NCBI GenBank assembly: GCA_964511535.1
Contig: CAZEFW010000050.1
Coordinates: forward strand, 1 to 52,393
Direction of reading: 5' to 3'
Length of the DNA stretch: 52,393 nt
DNA from: CAZCFB01 sp964511535
Lineage (GTDB): Bacteria > Myxococcota_A > Polyangia > GCA-2747355 > CAZCFB01
Of the stretch, positions 25,114 to 33,345 are shown piece after piece; the first letter of the stretch is position 1; each line of letters opens with the position of its first letter. A program made the position numbers and the translations under genes. The notes beneath the pieces were generated by a model that made no database searches, was not told where the DNA came from, and saw only the letters and a program-made list of their open reading frames with translations.

Positions 25114-25732
25114 CGCCCTGGTCCGCACCACCATCATGGCAAGCCTCGTGCTGGCCGCAGTGCCGGCCCTGGCCGGTGACGCCGGCGCCGCCGCCTACCA
25201 GAAAAGCTACAAGCTGGAGGCCGCGGGCAAGTACAAGGACGCGCTCAGGTCGCTGAAGAAGGCCGGGGCGGTGCGCAAGCACACCTACACCTACCAGCTA
25301 CGGCTGGCGTGGCTGAACTACCTGTCGGGCAAGCTCTCCGCGTCCCGGCAGGCCTACGCCGCGGCCGCCCGGCTGGCGCCCACCGCGCTGGAGCCGCTGC
25401 AGGGCATGCTCCTGCCGCAGATCGCCCAGCGCCGGTGGGTGGACGCGGTGCGCACGGCGCGCAAGCTGCTGCGGGTGGCGCCCGGGGACTTCACCGGCCA
25501 CAGCAAGCTGGCCTGGGCGCTGTACAACCTGGGGCGCTTCGCCGACGCGGAGCGCGCGTACCGCAAGGTGCTCGAGCTGTACCCCTCCAACCTCACCATG
25601 CGCGCTGGCCTGGGCTGGTCGCTGCTCAAGCAGAACAAGCTGGCCGACGCTCGCCGGGCATTCGCCGCGGTGCTGGCGGTGTCGCCAAGGGACAGGACGG
25701 CCGAGGCGGGGCTCAAGGCGGTTGGGAAGTAG
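25100..25732 (+). CDS. exported TPR protein, last gene of the PqqD operon
   Basis: A 210-residue protein with a signal peptide (about residues 1-26, ending PALAG) followed by five TPR-like helical pairs (YQKSYKLEAAGKYKDALRSL, LAWALYNLGRFADAERAYRK, LGWSLLKQNKLADARRAFAA). TPRs act as binding scaffolds, so it could hold the complex together in the periplasm. The start at 25100 follows ACAGGAGGAGATC and overlaps the upstream gene by 14 bases. A short GGCCGC/GCGGCC hairpin and then a heptamer repeat follow the stop codon. Confidence 0.85.
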   Translation: MRTVDALVRTTIMASLVLAAVPALAGDAGAAAYQKSYKLEAAGKYKDALRSLKKAGAVRKHTYTYQLRLAWLNYLSGKLSASRQAYAAAARLAPTALEPLQGMLLPQIAQRRWVDAVRTARKLLRVAPGDFTGHSKLAWALYNLGRFADAERAYRKVLELYPSNLTMRAGLGWSLLKQNKLADARRAFAAVLAVSPRDRTAEAGLKAVGK

Positions 25733-25733
25733 G

Positions 25734-25748
25734 GGCCGCTTCGCGGCC
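25734..25748. terminator. short GC hairpin after the PqqD operon
   Basis: GGCCGC-TTC-GCGGCC forms a 6-bp stem two bases after the TPR stop codon. There is no T run, so termination would be weak or depend on Rho. Confidence 0.35.
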
Positions 25749-25750
25749 TG

Positions 25751-25839
25751 GCTTGAGGCTCGAGGCTTGAGGCTTGAGGGGATTGTGTCTGCTCGCTTCG
25801 CTCGCGGCCTGGGGCTTGGGGCATGAGGATTGAGGGGGT
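25751..25839. repeat. heptamer run (GCTTGAG-type)
   Basis: Four tandem heptamers GCTTGAG/GCTCGAG occupy 25751-25778, then GCTCGCTTCGCTCGC, then degenerate heptamers (GGCTTGG, GGCATGA, GGATTGA). The same combination is found after 40817. The runs are noncoding, and no ribosome binding site or ORF uses them. Confidence 0.7.
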
Positions 25840-25898
25840 TGAGTTGGCCCGTTTCGCGCGCTGGCCTCAGGGGTTGGGGGTGGTAGTCTATATGTTCC

Positions 25899-28496
25899 AT
25901 GGACAAACTAAAATATGCTCTGATTGGTTCATTCCTCTCCTTGATGATGGCCGGCTGCAGTGATGACGATCCGGTCCCTGCTGCTGATGCGGGCGCGAAG
26001 GACGCCGCGGCCCTGGACGCGGGCCCGGCTCCGGACAGCGGCGGTGACGCGGCTGTGGACCTCGCGGGCGACGCCTCTTCCAGTTCGGGCGATGCGTCGT
26101 CCAGCAAGGACACCAGCAGCGGCGCCGACGCGGGCGCCCCGCCGGCCAGCGGCACCTTCTCCAGCGCTGGCGGCTCCATCTCGGTGGCGCTCACCGGCCT
26201 GGTCACCCGGATCCAGCTCGACCTGCCGGCCGGCACGCTGGCCGCCTCCGAGAAGGCGACCATGACCCTCAACGCCCGGGCCTCCCTGCCAGCGGATCAC
26301 CCCACCATGGGCGGCGCGGATCACGCCGGCGGGTTCTCTCTGGACGTCAGCCCTGCCTCCCTTCGCAAGAAGGTGGAGCTGGCCCTGCGGCTACGCGTGA
26401 CCCTGTCGAACAAGTTGCTACCTGCCGCCGCCAGGAAGAGCATGTACAAGGACCCCATGGCCTGGGCCGAGGCGCACCTGCTGGCCAGCTTCCGCGGGGC
26501 CGCGGTCCAGGACACCGCCGCGCCCGTGACCCTGTGCAAGTACACGCCCAAGATCAAACACACCCCGCTGCGCATCGACTGGAACCTGTTCGAGAAGAAG
26601 ATCCGCAACACCGGCACCGAGCTGGCCTACTCCGTGGAGCTCGCCGGCCCCTTCCCGCTGGTGTTCGAACGCTACGGGCTGGGCGAGGCGTACCGCACCT
26701 CGGGGCTCAAGGGCGAGGCCTTCCGCCTGTGGCGCACCATCATCCCGATGCACGCGCCGTTCGAGATGAAGCCCCACAAGCACATCGGCCCGGTGGTGTT
26801 CCGCTACTTCCCCATCAGCGTGGGCCCGCCCAAGAGCGGCAAGTACTACCCGAACAAGCCGTGGCCCATCATCCCCTCCGACGCGGCGCGGGTGCAGAAC
26901 TGCCTGGGCACCCTGGTGAGCGCCGCCCTCGATCCGCTCGCCGCGCGCAAGTACGACACCCTGCGCTGGCCCTACCCGGCCGGCTACAGCCAGTGGCACA
27001 CGGTGCTCAACAAGAAGTACGGCATCAAGGGCAACTACGGCGGCAAGTATCTGCCGTATGTCGTGTTCATCTACGACTACTCCACCAGCCCCGACGTGGC
27101 GGCCACCAGCAACATGTGGCTGCGCACCATGCGCCTGCCCACGGCGGTGGTGGCGCCGAAGCTGTACAGCGCCAAGAACTGCTTCACCCCCCAGGCCAAG
27201 TCCCTGGTGGCCACCGTGGGGCACGAGGTGTTCCACTGGCAGCAGGGCGCCTACGTGATGCCCCAGATCCCGGGCAAGCTGGACCCGGGATACTTCTCCC
27301 TGTTCCACCAGAACAAGACCAAGAAGCACGGCCCTTACGACCTGAGCTCAGAGATGAAGTACTACATCCACGAGTGGATCTACGAGGGCACGGCGCGCTA
27401 CTTCGACAGCGTCTACGTGCGGAACCAGGGCTACTGGACCCGGCGCGGGCTGGCCAGCTTCCCCCTGGACCGCCCCCCCTGGCGCCTGACCGGGGGCAAG
27501 CTGTGGGCCGCGCTGCACGGCCCGAACTCCTACTGGGCCTATTACCGCAGCTTCTTCTTCAAGTTCCTCTTGGACCAGGAAGCGGGCGGCGCCACCGACG
27601 AGCTGACCGGGCTGAAGCTGCTGCTGCAGGCGCTGCAGAAGGAGCAAAAGGCCAAGGGCGCCTCGGCCCGCTACTTGCCGGTGGTCAAGAAGTGGATGGA
27701 GGCGCCGCCGCGCAACCTGACCTGGTTCCGCTGGATGCGGGAGCTGCTGCTGCTGCGGGGCTGCAGCATAAAGAGCGGCAAGGACGGCTGCCCCGACATC
27801 CCCAAGACCCTGGCCAACCCGTTCGGCACCAAGGCCGCGGCCGCCAAGGATGTCTACGGGCAGACCGAGCAGGCGGACCACTGGGCCTCGTTCATCCCCA
27901 CGGGAGGCAAGCGGTGGCACATGAAGCTCAAGCCGTACGACAAGCTGCCGCCCGGGTTCGACGCCAAGCAGTGGAAGGCCGGCGGACGCGTGCTGGAAAA
28001 AAGCGCGGTCTGTAACTTCGACACCAACGAGCCGGCGTACCAGATGACCGGGCTGAAGGACGGCGCGGGCAAGCCGGTGCCGGACTCCACCACCATCCTG
28101 AACACCGGCCCGGTGACCATCACGTTGCCGCTCAACGTCCAGTTCCGGCTGTCCGGCGCGCGGCTGGACATCCGCGACACGCTCCCCGCCACCAAGACCG
28201 TCAGCAAGTACCAGTGGACCGTGACCATGGGCAAGGAGTGCGCCTTCGACCTGGAGCTCGAGGCGCACGAGAGCGAGCAGCTCTTTACGATCCTGGGAAA
28301 GACCGACAGCCTGAAGTTCCTCAAGCGCACCGCGGCCACCAGCATGACCTTCGTGGTCACGCCGCCCAAGGCAGGGGACGCCACGGGTCGGCTGGCCTGG
28401 GTGCACCTGCTGTCGGGCAACACCGCCTGGAGCAAGGACGCGCCCAATCCGAAGAAGGCGTGCACCCTGCAGGTGAGCATCAAGGGGTTGAAGTAG
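25899..28496 (+). CDS. HExxH metalloprotease-like lipoprotein
   Basis: An 865-residue predicted lipoprotein with lipobox MAGC and mature start CSDDD. An Asp/Ala/Ser linker (about residues 24-85) leads to a beta domain (about 85-150, GTFSSAGGSISVALTGL) reminiscent of ZU5-like folds. The centre carries VGHEVFHWQQG (about 440-450), a zinc HExxH motif, and EWIYEGTARYFDS about 50 residues later, whose Glu could be the third ligand as in gluzincins. The C-terminal third is beta-rich. No known peptidase family is recognised beyond this motif. The ATG start gives a good signal peptide. It probably acts on protein at the cell surface. Confidence 0.75.
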   Translation: MDKLKYALIGSFLSLMMAGCSDDDPVPAADAGAKDAAALDAGPAPDSGGDAAVDLAGDASSSSGDASSSKDTSSGADAGAPPASGTFSSAGGSISVALTGLVTRIQLDLPAGTLAASEKATMTLNARASLPADHPTMGGADHAGGFSLDVSPASLRKKVELALRLRVTLSNKLLPAAARKSMYKDPMAWAEAHLLASFRGAAVQDTAAPVTLCKYTPKIKHTPLRIDWNLFEKKIRNTGTELAYSVELAGPFPLVFERYGLGEAYRTSGLKGEAFRLWRTIIPMHAPFEMKPHKHIGPVVFRYFPISVGPPKSGKYYPNKPWPIIPSDAARVQNCLGTLVSAALDPLAARKYDTLRWPYPAGYSQWHTVLNKKYGIKGNYGGKYLPYVVFIYDYSTSPDVAATSNMWLRTMRLPTAVVAPKLYSAKNCFTPQAKSLVATVGHEVFHWQQGAYVMPQIPGKLDPGYFSLFHQNKTKKHGPYDLSSEMKYYIHEWIYEGTARYFDSVYVRNQGYWTRRGLASFPLDRPPWRLTGGKLWAALHGPNSYWAYYRSFFFKFLLDQEAGGATDELTGLKLLLQALQKEQKAKGASARYLPVVKKWMEAPPRNLTWFRWMRELLLLRGCSIKSGKDGCPDIPKTLANPFGTKAAAAKDVYGQTEQADHWASFIPTGGKRWHMKLKPYDKLPPGFDAKQWKAGGRVLEKSAVCNFDTNEPAYQMTGLKDGAGKPVPDSTTILNTGPVTITLPLNVQFRLSGARLDIRDTLPATKTVSKYQWTVTMGKECAFDLELEAHESEQLFTILGKTDSLKFLKRTAATSMTFVVTPPKAGDATGRLAWVHLLSGNTAWSKDAPNPKKACTLQVSIKGLK

Positions 28497-28521
28497 GCGT
28501 GGGGGGAGGGTTGGCCGGAGC

Positions 28522-28881
28522 TCAGCCCCCCTGGACGTTCTCGTAGTCGTCCCAGCTGAGGTCGCGGTGGATGTCGAGGCACGCCTCACGGTCCAGCTCG
28601 ATGGTGTTGTGCGGCGTGCGCCGGTACCACAGCGTGTAGTGGCCGCCGTCCACCTGAACGCATGTCTCGGCGCCGTTGCTGCGCGCGTAGGATCGCGCCA
28701 CGTTCACCGGCTGGCCGTCGCACGCCTCCATGGGACCGGCCCGCCTGTTGCGGCGGTCGTGCCAGGCCACCAGGATCGGGCTGCGGTACTTGTTCCTGAA
28801 CAATTTGGCCGTGGCGCGCGCAGCCTCACCCACAGTCAGGTCCGCGGTCATGGTCACTTGCTTCATCGACATCTTTTTCAT
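28522..28881 (-). CDS. small protein, possibly AF1514/DUF5619-like
   Basis: A 119-residue soluble protein with VGEAARATAKLFRNKYRSPILV near the N-terminus and HYTLWYRRTPHNTIELDREACLD near the C-terminus. The overall pattern suggests the uncharacterised AF1514 family, but this is from memory and only tentative. The start at 28881 was preferred over the ATG at 28887 because GGAGG at 28888-28892 then lies six bases upstream rather than directly next to the codon. It is convergent with the metalloprotease gene (25 bases between stops), and two palindromic repeats lie upstream. Confidence 0.65.
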   Translation of the reverse strand: MKKMSMKQVTMTADLTVGEAARATAKLFRNKYRSPILVAWHDRRNRRAGPMEACDGQPVNVARSYARSNGAETCVQVDGGHYTLWYRRTPHNTIELDREACLDIHRDLSWDDYENVQGG

Positions 28882-28968
28882 CTTCATCCTCCAGATCAGG
28901 ACCCCGTTCTGAGTCCCAGACAGAAAGCATAGCTAACCCAGACAGCCGCGCCTAACTCTCTCGCCAAG

Positions 28969-29014
28969 AAATATGTCAACAAGGGGGGTCAGACCCCACC
29001 ACTTGACATTTTTT
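28969..29014 (-). repeat. palindromic repeat, copy C
   Basis: Same core as copies A and B but on the opposite strand: AAAATGTCAAGTGGTGGGGT ... with the second arm changed to TTGTTGACATATT. ATGTCAA and TTGACAT form the arms, making this a second subtype. Pitch to copy D is 77 bases. Confidence 0.9.
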
Positions 29015-29046
29015 CCGCAAAAACATTCAGAAAATCGCCACGGGAC

Positions 29047-29092
29047 AATATGTCAACAAGGGGGGTCAGACCCCACCACTTGACATTTTTTT
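29047..29092 (-). repeat. palindromic repeat, copy D
   Basis: The second minus-strand copy of the C subtype. It ends six bases before the stop codon of the AgmX-like gene at 29098, and is thus directly downstream of that gene in the same orientation the other copies have to their upstream genes. Confidence 0.9.
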
Positions 29093-29097
29093 GGGGA

Positions 29098-29715
29098 TCA
29101 ATCCAGCGCGTAGGGGTAGCGCATGACCAGGGCGCGGGCAGATTCGGGGAAGACGAGGGCCTTGACCAGCGGACGGATGCAACCGAGCAGGCCCTGGGAG
29201 AGGAGCAGCCGGGGCGCCTTGAGCTGGACCTTCTTGACCCCGCCGGAGCGCTCGATGCGGAAGCCCACCTCCACGCGCACCTTGCGACCCGAGAGATCGT
29301 AGCCGCGGCTGGCGCGCTGGATGCACCTGATGATGTCGTTGTCCACGCGGCGCACCTTCGCCGAGACCTCGGCCCGGCTCAACTCACGCGCCGAACCGCC
29401 CAGCTCTCCGGCCATGTTCACGTAGTCGATCTTGCCCAGGGCAGAGCCGCCGCGGCCAGCGCGGAGCTGGGCGGCGGTGGGCTTCTTGAGGCTCCGGCCT
29501 GGCGACCGGGAGCGGCGCGGCCGGCGCCGACGCCTGGAGCGCTTCTTCTTGAGCGCCGCCTTCGGCTCTGCCGCTGCGCACTTCGCCTTCACGCATACCG
29601 TCCCGTCACCGCAACGCCCAAGGCATGGGTCCTTGCTCGCCTGATGCCGGAGGTAGTAGGTGTGTCCCGCGACGCCGAGCACCCCCAGAAGCAATCCGAC
29701 GATGAAGCCGCGCAT
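29098..29715 (-). CDS. membrane-anchored protein with AgmX/PglI-like C-terminal domain
   Basis: A 205-residue protein with an N-terminal membrane segment (about residues 3-21), a small Cys cluster (PCLGRCGDGTVCVKAKC), a strongly basic stretch (KKKRSRRRRRPRRSRS) and a C-terminal domain (about 125-205: NDIIRCIQRA, VRVEVGFRIERSGGVKKV, IRPLVKALVFPES). That pattern is like the C-terminal domain of the AgmX-type protein at 10433: a Cys in the first helix, a two-strand core, and a final RxF/VFP. It is the last gene of a leftward operon, three bases after the cystathionine-synthase-family gene. Confidence 0.72.
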   Translation of the reverse strand: MRGFIVGLLLGVLGVAGHTYYLRHQASKDPCLGRCGDGTVCVKAKCAAAEPKAALKKKRSRRRRRPRRSRSPGRSLKKPTAAQLRAGRGGSALGKIDYVNMAGELGGSARELSRAEVSAKVRRVDNDIIRCIQRASRGYDLSGRKVRVEVGFRIERSGGVKKVQLKAPRLLLSQGLLGCIRPLVKALVFPESARALVMRYPYALD

Positions 29716-29718
29716 GGC

Positions 29719-30903
29719 CTAAACCGCCCCCAGCGCGTGGTCGAGGTCCGCCAGCAGGTCCGCAGGATCCTCGATCCCCACCGAGAGGCGAACCGTGCCC
29801 GGCAGGATCCCCACGGCCCGCCGGCGCGCCTCGTCGAAGCCGAGGGTGGCCGAGTGGGACGTATTGAACGGCATGGACACCACCGACTCCACCCCGCCCA
29901 GGCTGGTGGCCTCCTTGATCAGCTCCAGCGCCCGCATGAAGCGCATGCCCGCCGCGTCACCGCCGGCCACGGTGAAGGCCACCATGCCGCCGAAGCCGTC
30001 CAGGGCCTGGCTGGCCAGCGCGTGCTGCGGGTGGTCGGGCAAGCCCGGATAGTGCACCGCCTCCACCATCGGCTGGCCCACCAGCCAGCCGGCCACCTCG
30101 GCGGCGCTCGCGTTTTGCGCCCGCACCCGCAGGGCCAGGGTCTTGAGCCCTCGCTCCAGCAGGAAGGCAGAGATCGCCTCCATGGAGCCGCCCATGCTGC
30201 ACATCACCTTCCACACGCGGTCCATGCGCTCCCTGGATCCCGCCGCCACGCCCGCCACCAGATCGGAGTGGCCGTTGAGATACTTGGTGGCCGACTCCAT
30301 GACCACGTCGGCTCCCTGCTCCAGGGGCCTGGCGTTGACCGGGGTGGCGAAGGTGTTGTCCACGGTGAGCAGCGCGCCCCCGGCGTGGGCCACCCCCGCG
30401 AGCGCCGCCAGGTCCGCCACCCGCAGCAGCGGGTTGGTGATGGTCTCCACGTGCAGCACCCGGGTGCGCTCGGTGATCGCCGCGGCCACCGCGTCGAGGT
30501 CGTTGGCGTCCACCATGGTGCAGCTGATCCCGAGCCGCGACAGCTCCCCTTGCAGCAGGGACGAGGTGCCGCCGTAGAGCTCGGAGCCGGCCACCACATG
30601 ATCGCCCGCCTCGCAGAAGGCCAGGAACACCGCCGTGATGGCCGCCGTGCCCGAGGCGAAGGTCACCGCGTCCTCCGCCCCCTCGAGGGCGGCCACCTTG
30701 CGCTCCACCGCGCGGCGCGTGGGGTTGCCGTAGCGGGTGTAGATGGTGATCTCCCGGGGCCGCCCCTGCTCCATCCCGGCGTACACCTCGTCGTCGGAGC
30801 GGAACATGCTGGTCTGGAAGATCGGCGTGGTCATCGGGTTGGCCGTGGCCGGCCCCGACCCTGCCTGGACAGCCCTCGTCGAAAATCCCGTCTCCCTCGT
30901 CAT
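29719..30903 (-). CDS. Cys/Met metabolism PLP enzyme (cystathionine gamma-synthase/lyase family)
   Basis: A 394-residue PLP enzyme of the Cys/Met metabolism family. YTRYGNPTRRAVERKVAALE (about residues 55-75) binds the cofactor phosphate of the neighbouring subunit, GTAAITAV and TVDNTFATP are family motifs, and the PLP Lys is in SATKYLNGHSD (about residue 207). Members make or break cystathionine, or act as methionine lyases or homocysteine-forming sulfhydrylases; sequence alone does not choose. Length is normal (about 390). The start at 30903 overlaps the stop of the S9 peptidase gene (ATGA). Confidence 0.9.
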   Translation of the reverse strand: MTRETGFSTRAVQAGSGPATANPMTTPIFQTSMFRSDDEVYAGMEQGRPREITIYTRYGNPTRRAVERKVAALEGAEDAVTFASGTAAITAVFLAFCEAGDHVVAGSELYGGTSSLLQGELSRLGISCTMVDANDLDAVAAAITERTRVLHVETITNPLLRVADLAALAGVAHAGGALLTVDNTFATPVNARPLEQGADVVMESATKYLNGHSDLVAGVAAGSRERMDRVWKVMCSMGGSMEAISAFLLERGLKTLALRVRAQNASAAEVAGWLVGQPMVEAVHYPGLPDHPQHALASQALDGFGGMVAFTVAGGDAAGMRFMRALELIKEATSLGGVESVVSMPFNTSHSATLGFDEARRRAVGILPGTVRLSVGIEDPADLLADLDHALGAV

Positions 30904-33311
30904 CGCTTCCCTCTGGCCCTGGCCCCGCCCTTCCCTTTCCCCTTGCCCTTGCCCTTGCCCTTGCCCTTGCCCGGTTTCTGATACGCCCGCCCCCGCACCA
31001 TGTCCTGAATCTTCCACGGCGACCCGCCGCCGCCCAGGTAGCGGCCAAACCAGTCCAGGTGCGCCGCGTAGTACAGCGGCATCGACTTGACGTAGCTGGG
31101 CCAGTGCCCATCGTCCGGGAAGACGATGAGGCGCGAAGGCACGCCCTGACGCCGCAGCGCCGTGAACAGCTGCAGGCTCTGGGTGTACGGCACGCGGTAG
31201 TCCTTCTCGCCGGTGATCACCAGGGTGGGGGTGCTGAACCTCGCCGCGTACGACGACGGAGACCACTTGCGGTAGCCGTCCGGGTTACGCCACGGCGTGC
31301 CGCCGATGTCCCACTCCACGAACCACAGCTCCTCGGTGCTGCCGTGCATGGACTGCAGATCGTAGACCCCCATCATGGAAGCCAGCGCCTTGAACGGGTG
31401 CTCGTGCCCCAGCAGCCAGTTCATCATGTAGCCGCCCCAGGACCAGCCCATGGCGCCCATGCGCTTGGGGTCCACGTAGGGCAGCTTCGCCAGGGCGTCG
31501 GTCACCTTCAGCACGTCCTGATACACCTTGCCGCCCCAGTCCTTGCTGATGGCCGCCGTGTACGCCTGTCCGTAGCCGATGGAGCCGTGGGGGTTGAAGA
31601 AGGCCACAACGTAGCCCTGCGCCGGGTAGACCTGCCAGTCGCCGCGCAGGGAGTCAGACCACTGGTACTGGGGGCCGCCGTGAACGTTGATGATCAGCGG
31701 GTACTTCTTGCCCGGCTTGTAGCCGTGGGGCAGCACCACGAAGGTGTGGACCTCCTGGCCGCCCGCGCCGGGGATCCACATCTCGGTGGCCGGGCGCAGG
31801 TCGTACTTCTTCGTGGCAGGCGCGCCGAAGCGGGTAAGCCGGCGGGGCTCGCCGCCCTCCCCGTCGGCGATGTACAGATCGGTGGGGGTGTCCACGGCGG
31901 TGTGGACGAAGGCGATGCGACCGTCACCCGACAGGTCGAACCCTCGCGCCATGGGGACGCCTGCCCACTCGACCTTGCCCCCGCCAGCGCCCACCCGCAG
32001 CAGCGGGAAGCGCCCCTTGAACGGCGCCCAGAACAGCAGGGACCCGCTGTCGGCCGCCCAGCGCATGTCGAGGGCCCAGTTGTCGAAGCCGCCTGTCAGC
32101 ACCCGGGTCTTGCCCGACGCACGGTCGTACACGGCGATGTCGATCATCCCGGCCTCATAGCCGGGGGTCGCCTGACGCAAAAACGCGATGCTGCTGCCAT
32201 CAGGCGCGTACACCGGGTGCCCGTCGTAGCCGCGGTTGACTGCTGTGATGTTTCGCGCCTTGCCGCCCGCGCTCGGCACCACCCAGAGGTCCTTGTTGGT
32301 GTTCCACGCGCGCTCGTTGGCGGCGCTCCGGTTGCTGACGAAGCAGATCTCCTTGCCATCGGGCGACCACGCGAAGCCGCCGCCTCCCAGGGAGAAGGCC
32401 GGCGAGTCGAAGTCGCCCGGGGTCACGTCCACCACCTCCCCAGTGGCCAGCGTCTGCACCAACACATGGCTCCGCCGCCCGCTCTTGTACGAGGTCCAGT
32501 GCCTGAAGAGCAGGTCGTCGGCCACCTTCGCCTTGAGCGGCGAGGCCTTGATGTCGTCCAGCAGGGACTTGTTCGCGGCGTCGTCCGCGCCGTGCTCCGG
32601 GTACACCGACGAGACGAACGCGATGCGCTCGCCGTCCGGGGACCAGGCCGGCTGCGACGCGCCGGTGGCGATCTTGGTGACCTGCTCGGCTTCGCCGCCA
32701 TCCACGGGCATGCGCCACACCTGGGCGCCGTCCTTTCGGCCGGACATGAACAGGAACGACTTGCCGTCCGGCGCCCACCGCGGGTGGTAGTCCGGCCCCT
32801 CGCCGCGGGTCATGCGCCTGGCAGACCCCTTGCCGTCGGCACGCGCCAGGTAGATGTCAGCGTTGGACTTGCCCCGCGCAAGCTCGTGGCGCCTGACCAC
32901 GAACAGGATCTGCGTCCCGTCCGGCGACCAGCGCGGGTCCGACACCGACGGAATCTCGTACAGCGCCTCGATGGTCAGCGGCAACTTGCGGGCGTCGGCA
33001 GGGTCCGCGGGGTCGCGCGCGGTGGACGCTGCGCCCGCAGGCGCGGGGGTCCTTGCCCCGGACGGAGCCGGCGCGGCCCTGGCGTCCGGCGCGGCGGTCG
33101 CCCGGTCCGGCACGCCCGCGTCGGGGGCCGCCTCCGCCGCGACCTTCTTCTTCGCCTGCGGCGGGGGCGGCGGCGTTGCCTTGATATCCGGCGCAGGCAA
33201 GCCGCGATCAGGTTTCGCCGCCTCTTGCTTCTTCTGGCTCGAGTCCTTGATGGGCGGGCAGCCGCACAGGACGAGGGGCAACAGCAGCGTCGCGGCGCCG
33301 GTTCTCAGCAT
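30900..33311 (-). CDS. S9-family (prolyl oligopeptidase type) lipoprotein peptidase
   Basis: An 803-residue lipoprotein (lipobox LVLCGC). A Pro/Ala linker leads to a beta-propeller of TolB/DPP-like repeats (WSPDGTQILFV, PRWAPDGKSFLFMSG, WSPDGERIAFVSS, WSPDGKEICFVSN; about residues 115-520), then an alpha/beta hydrolase domain (about 540-790) with nucleophile GWSWGGYM, acid in GEKDYRVPY and His in DDGHWPS: a complete catalytic triad. Such enzymes cleave short peptides from the N-terminus or after Pro. The end carries a Gly-Lys tandem repeat (30940-30973). The start follows GGAGGAG. It is the second gene of the operon. Confidence 0.9.
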   Translation of the reverse strand: MLRTGAATLLLPLVLCGCPPIKDSSQKKQEAAKPDRGLPAPDIKATPPPPPQAKKKVAAEAAPDAGVPDRATAAPDARAAPAPSGARTPAPAGAASTARDPADPADARKLPLTIEALYEIPSVSDPRWSPDGTQILFVVRRHELARGKSNADIYLARADGKGSARRMTRGEGPDYHPRWAPDGKSFLFMSGRKDGAQVWRMPVDGGEAEQVTKIATGASQPAWSPDGERIAFVSSVYPEHGADDAANKSLLDDIKASPLKAKVADDLLFRHWTSYKSGRRSHVLVQTLATGEVVDVTPGDFDSPAFSLGGGGFAWSPDGKEICFVSNRSAANERAWNTNKDLWVVPSAGGKARNITAVNRGYDGHPVYAPDGSSIAFLRQATPGYEAGMIDIAVYDRASGKTRVLTGGFDNWALDMRWAADSGSLLFWAPFKGRFPLLRVGAGGGKVEWAGVPMARGFDLSGDGRIAFVHTAVDTPTDLYIADGEGGEPRRLTRFGAPATKKYDLRPATEMWIPGAGGQEVHTFVVLPHGYKPGKKYPLIINVHGGPQYQWSDSLRGDWQVYPAQGYVVAFFNPHGSIGYGQAYTAAISKDWGGKVYQDVLKVTDALAKLPYVDPKRMGAMGWSWGGYMMNWLLGHEHPFKALASMMGVYDLQSMHGSTEELWFVEWDIGGTPWRNPDGYRKWSPSSYAARFSTPTLVITGEKDYRVPYTQSLQLFTALRRQGVPSRLIVFPDDGHWPSYVKSMPLYYAAHLDWFGRYLGGGGSPWKIQDMVRGRAYQKPGKGKGKGKGKGKGKGGARARGKR
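30940..30973. repeat. CCCTTG hexamer tract coding (GK)n
   Basis: About six uninterrupted CCCTTG/CTTGCC units lie near the 3' end of the S9 peptidase gene and encode alternating Gly-Lys. Because the unit is six bases, length change would not shift the frame. Confidence 0.7.
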
Positions 33312-33345
33312 GACGATCTCCTCCGGGCAAGGCTGGTAGTCTACC

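Noticed and set aside
25751..25839. Heptamer runs as a CRISPR array
   Set aside because: Units are seven bases with no spacers, and no cas gene is present.
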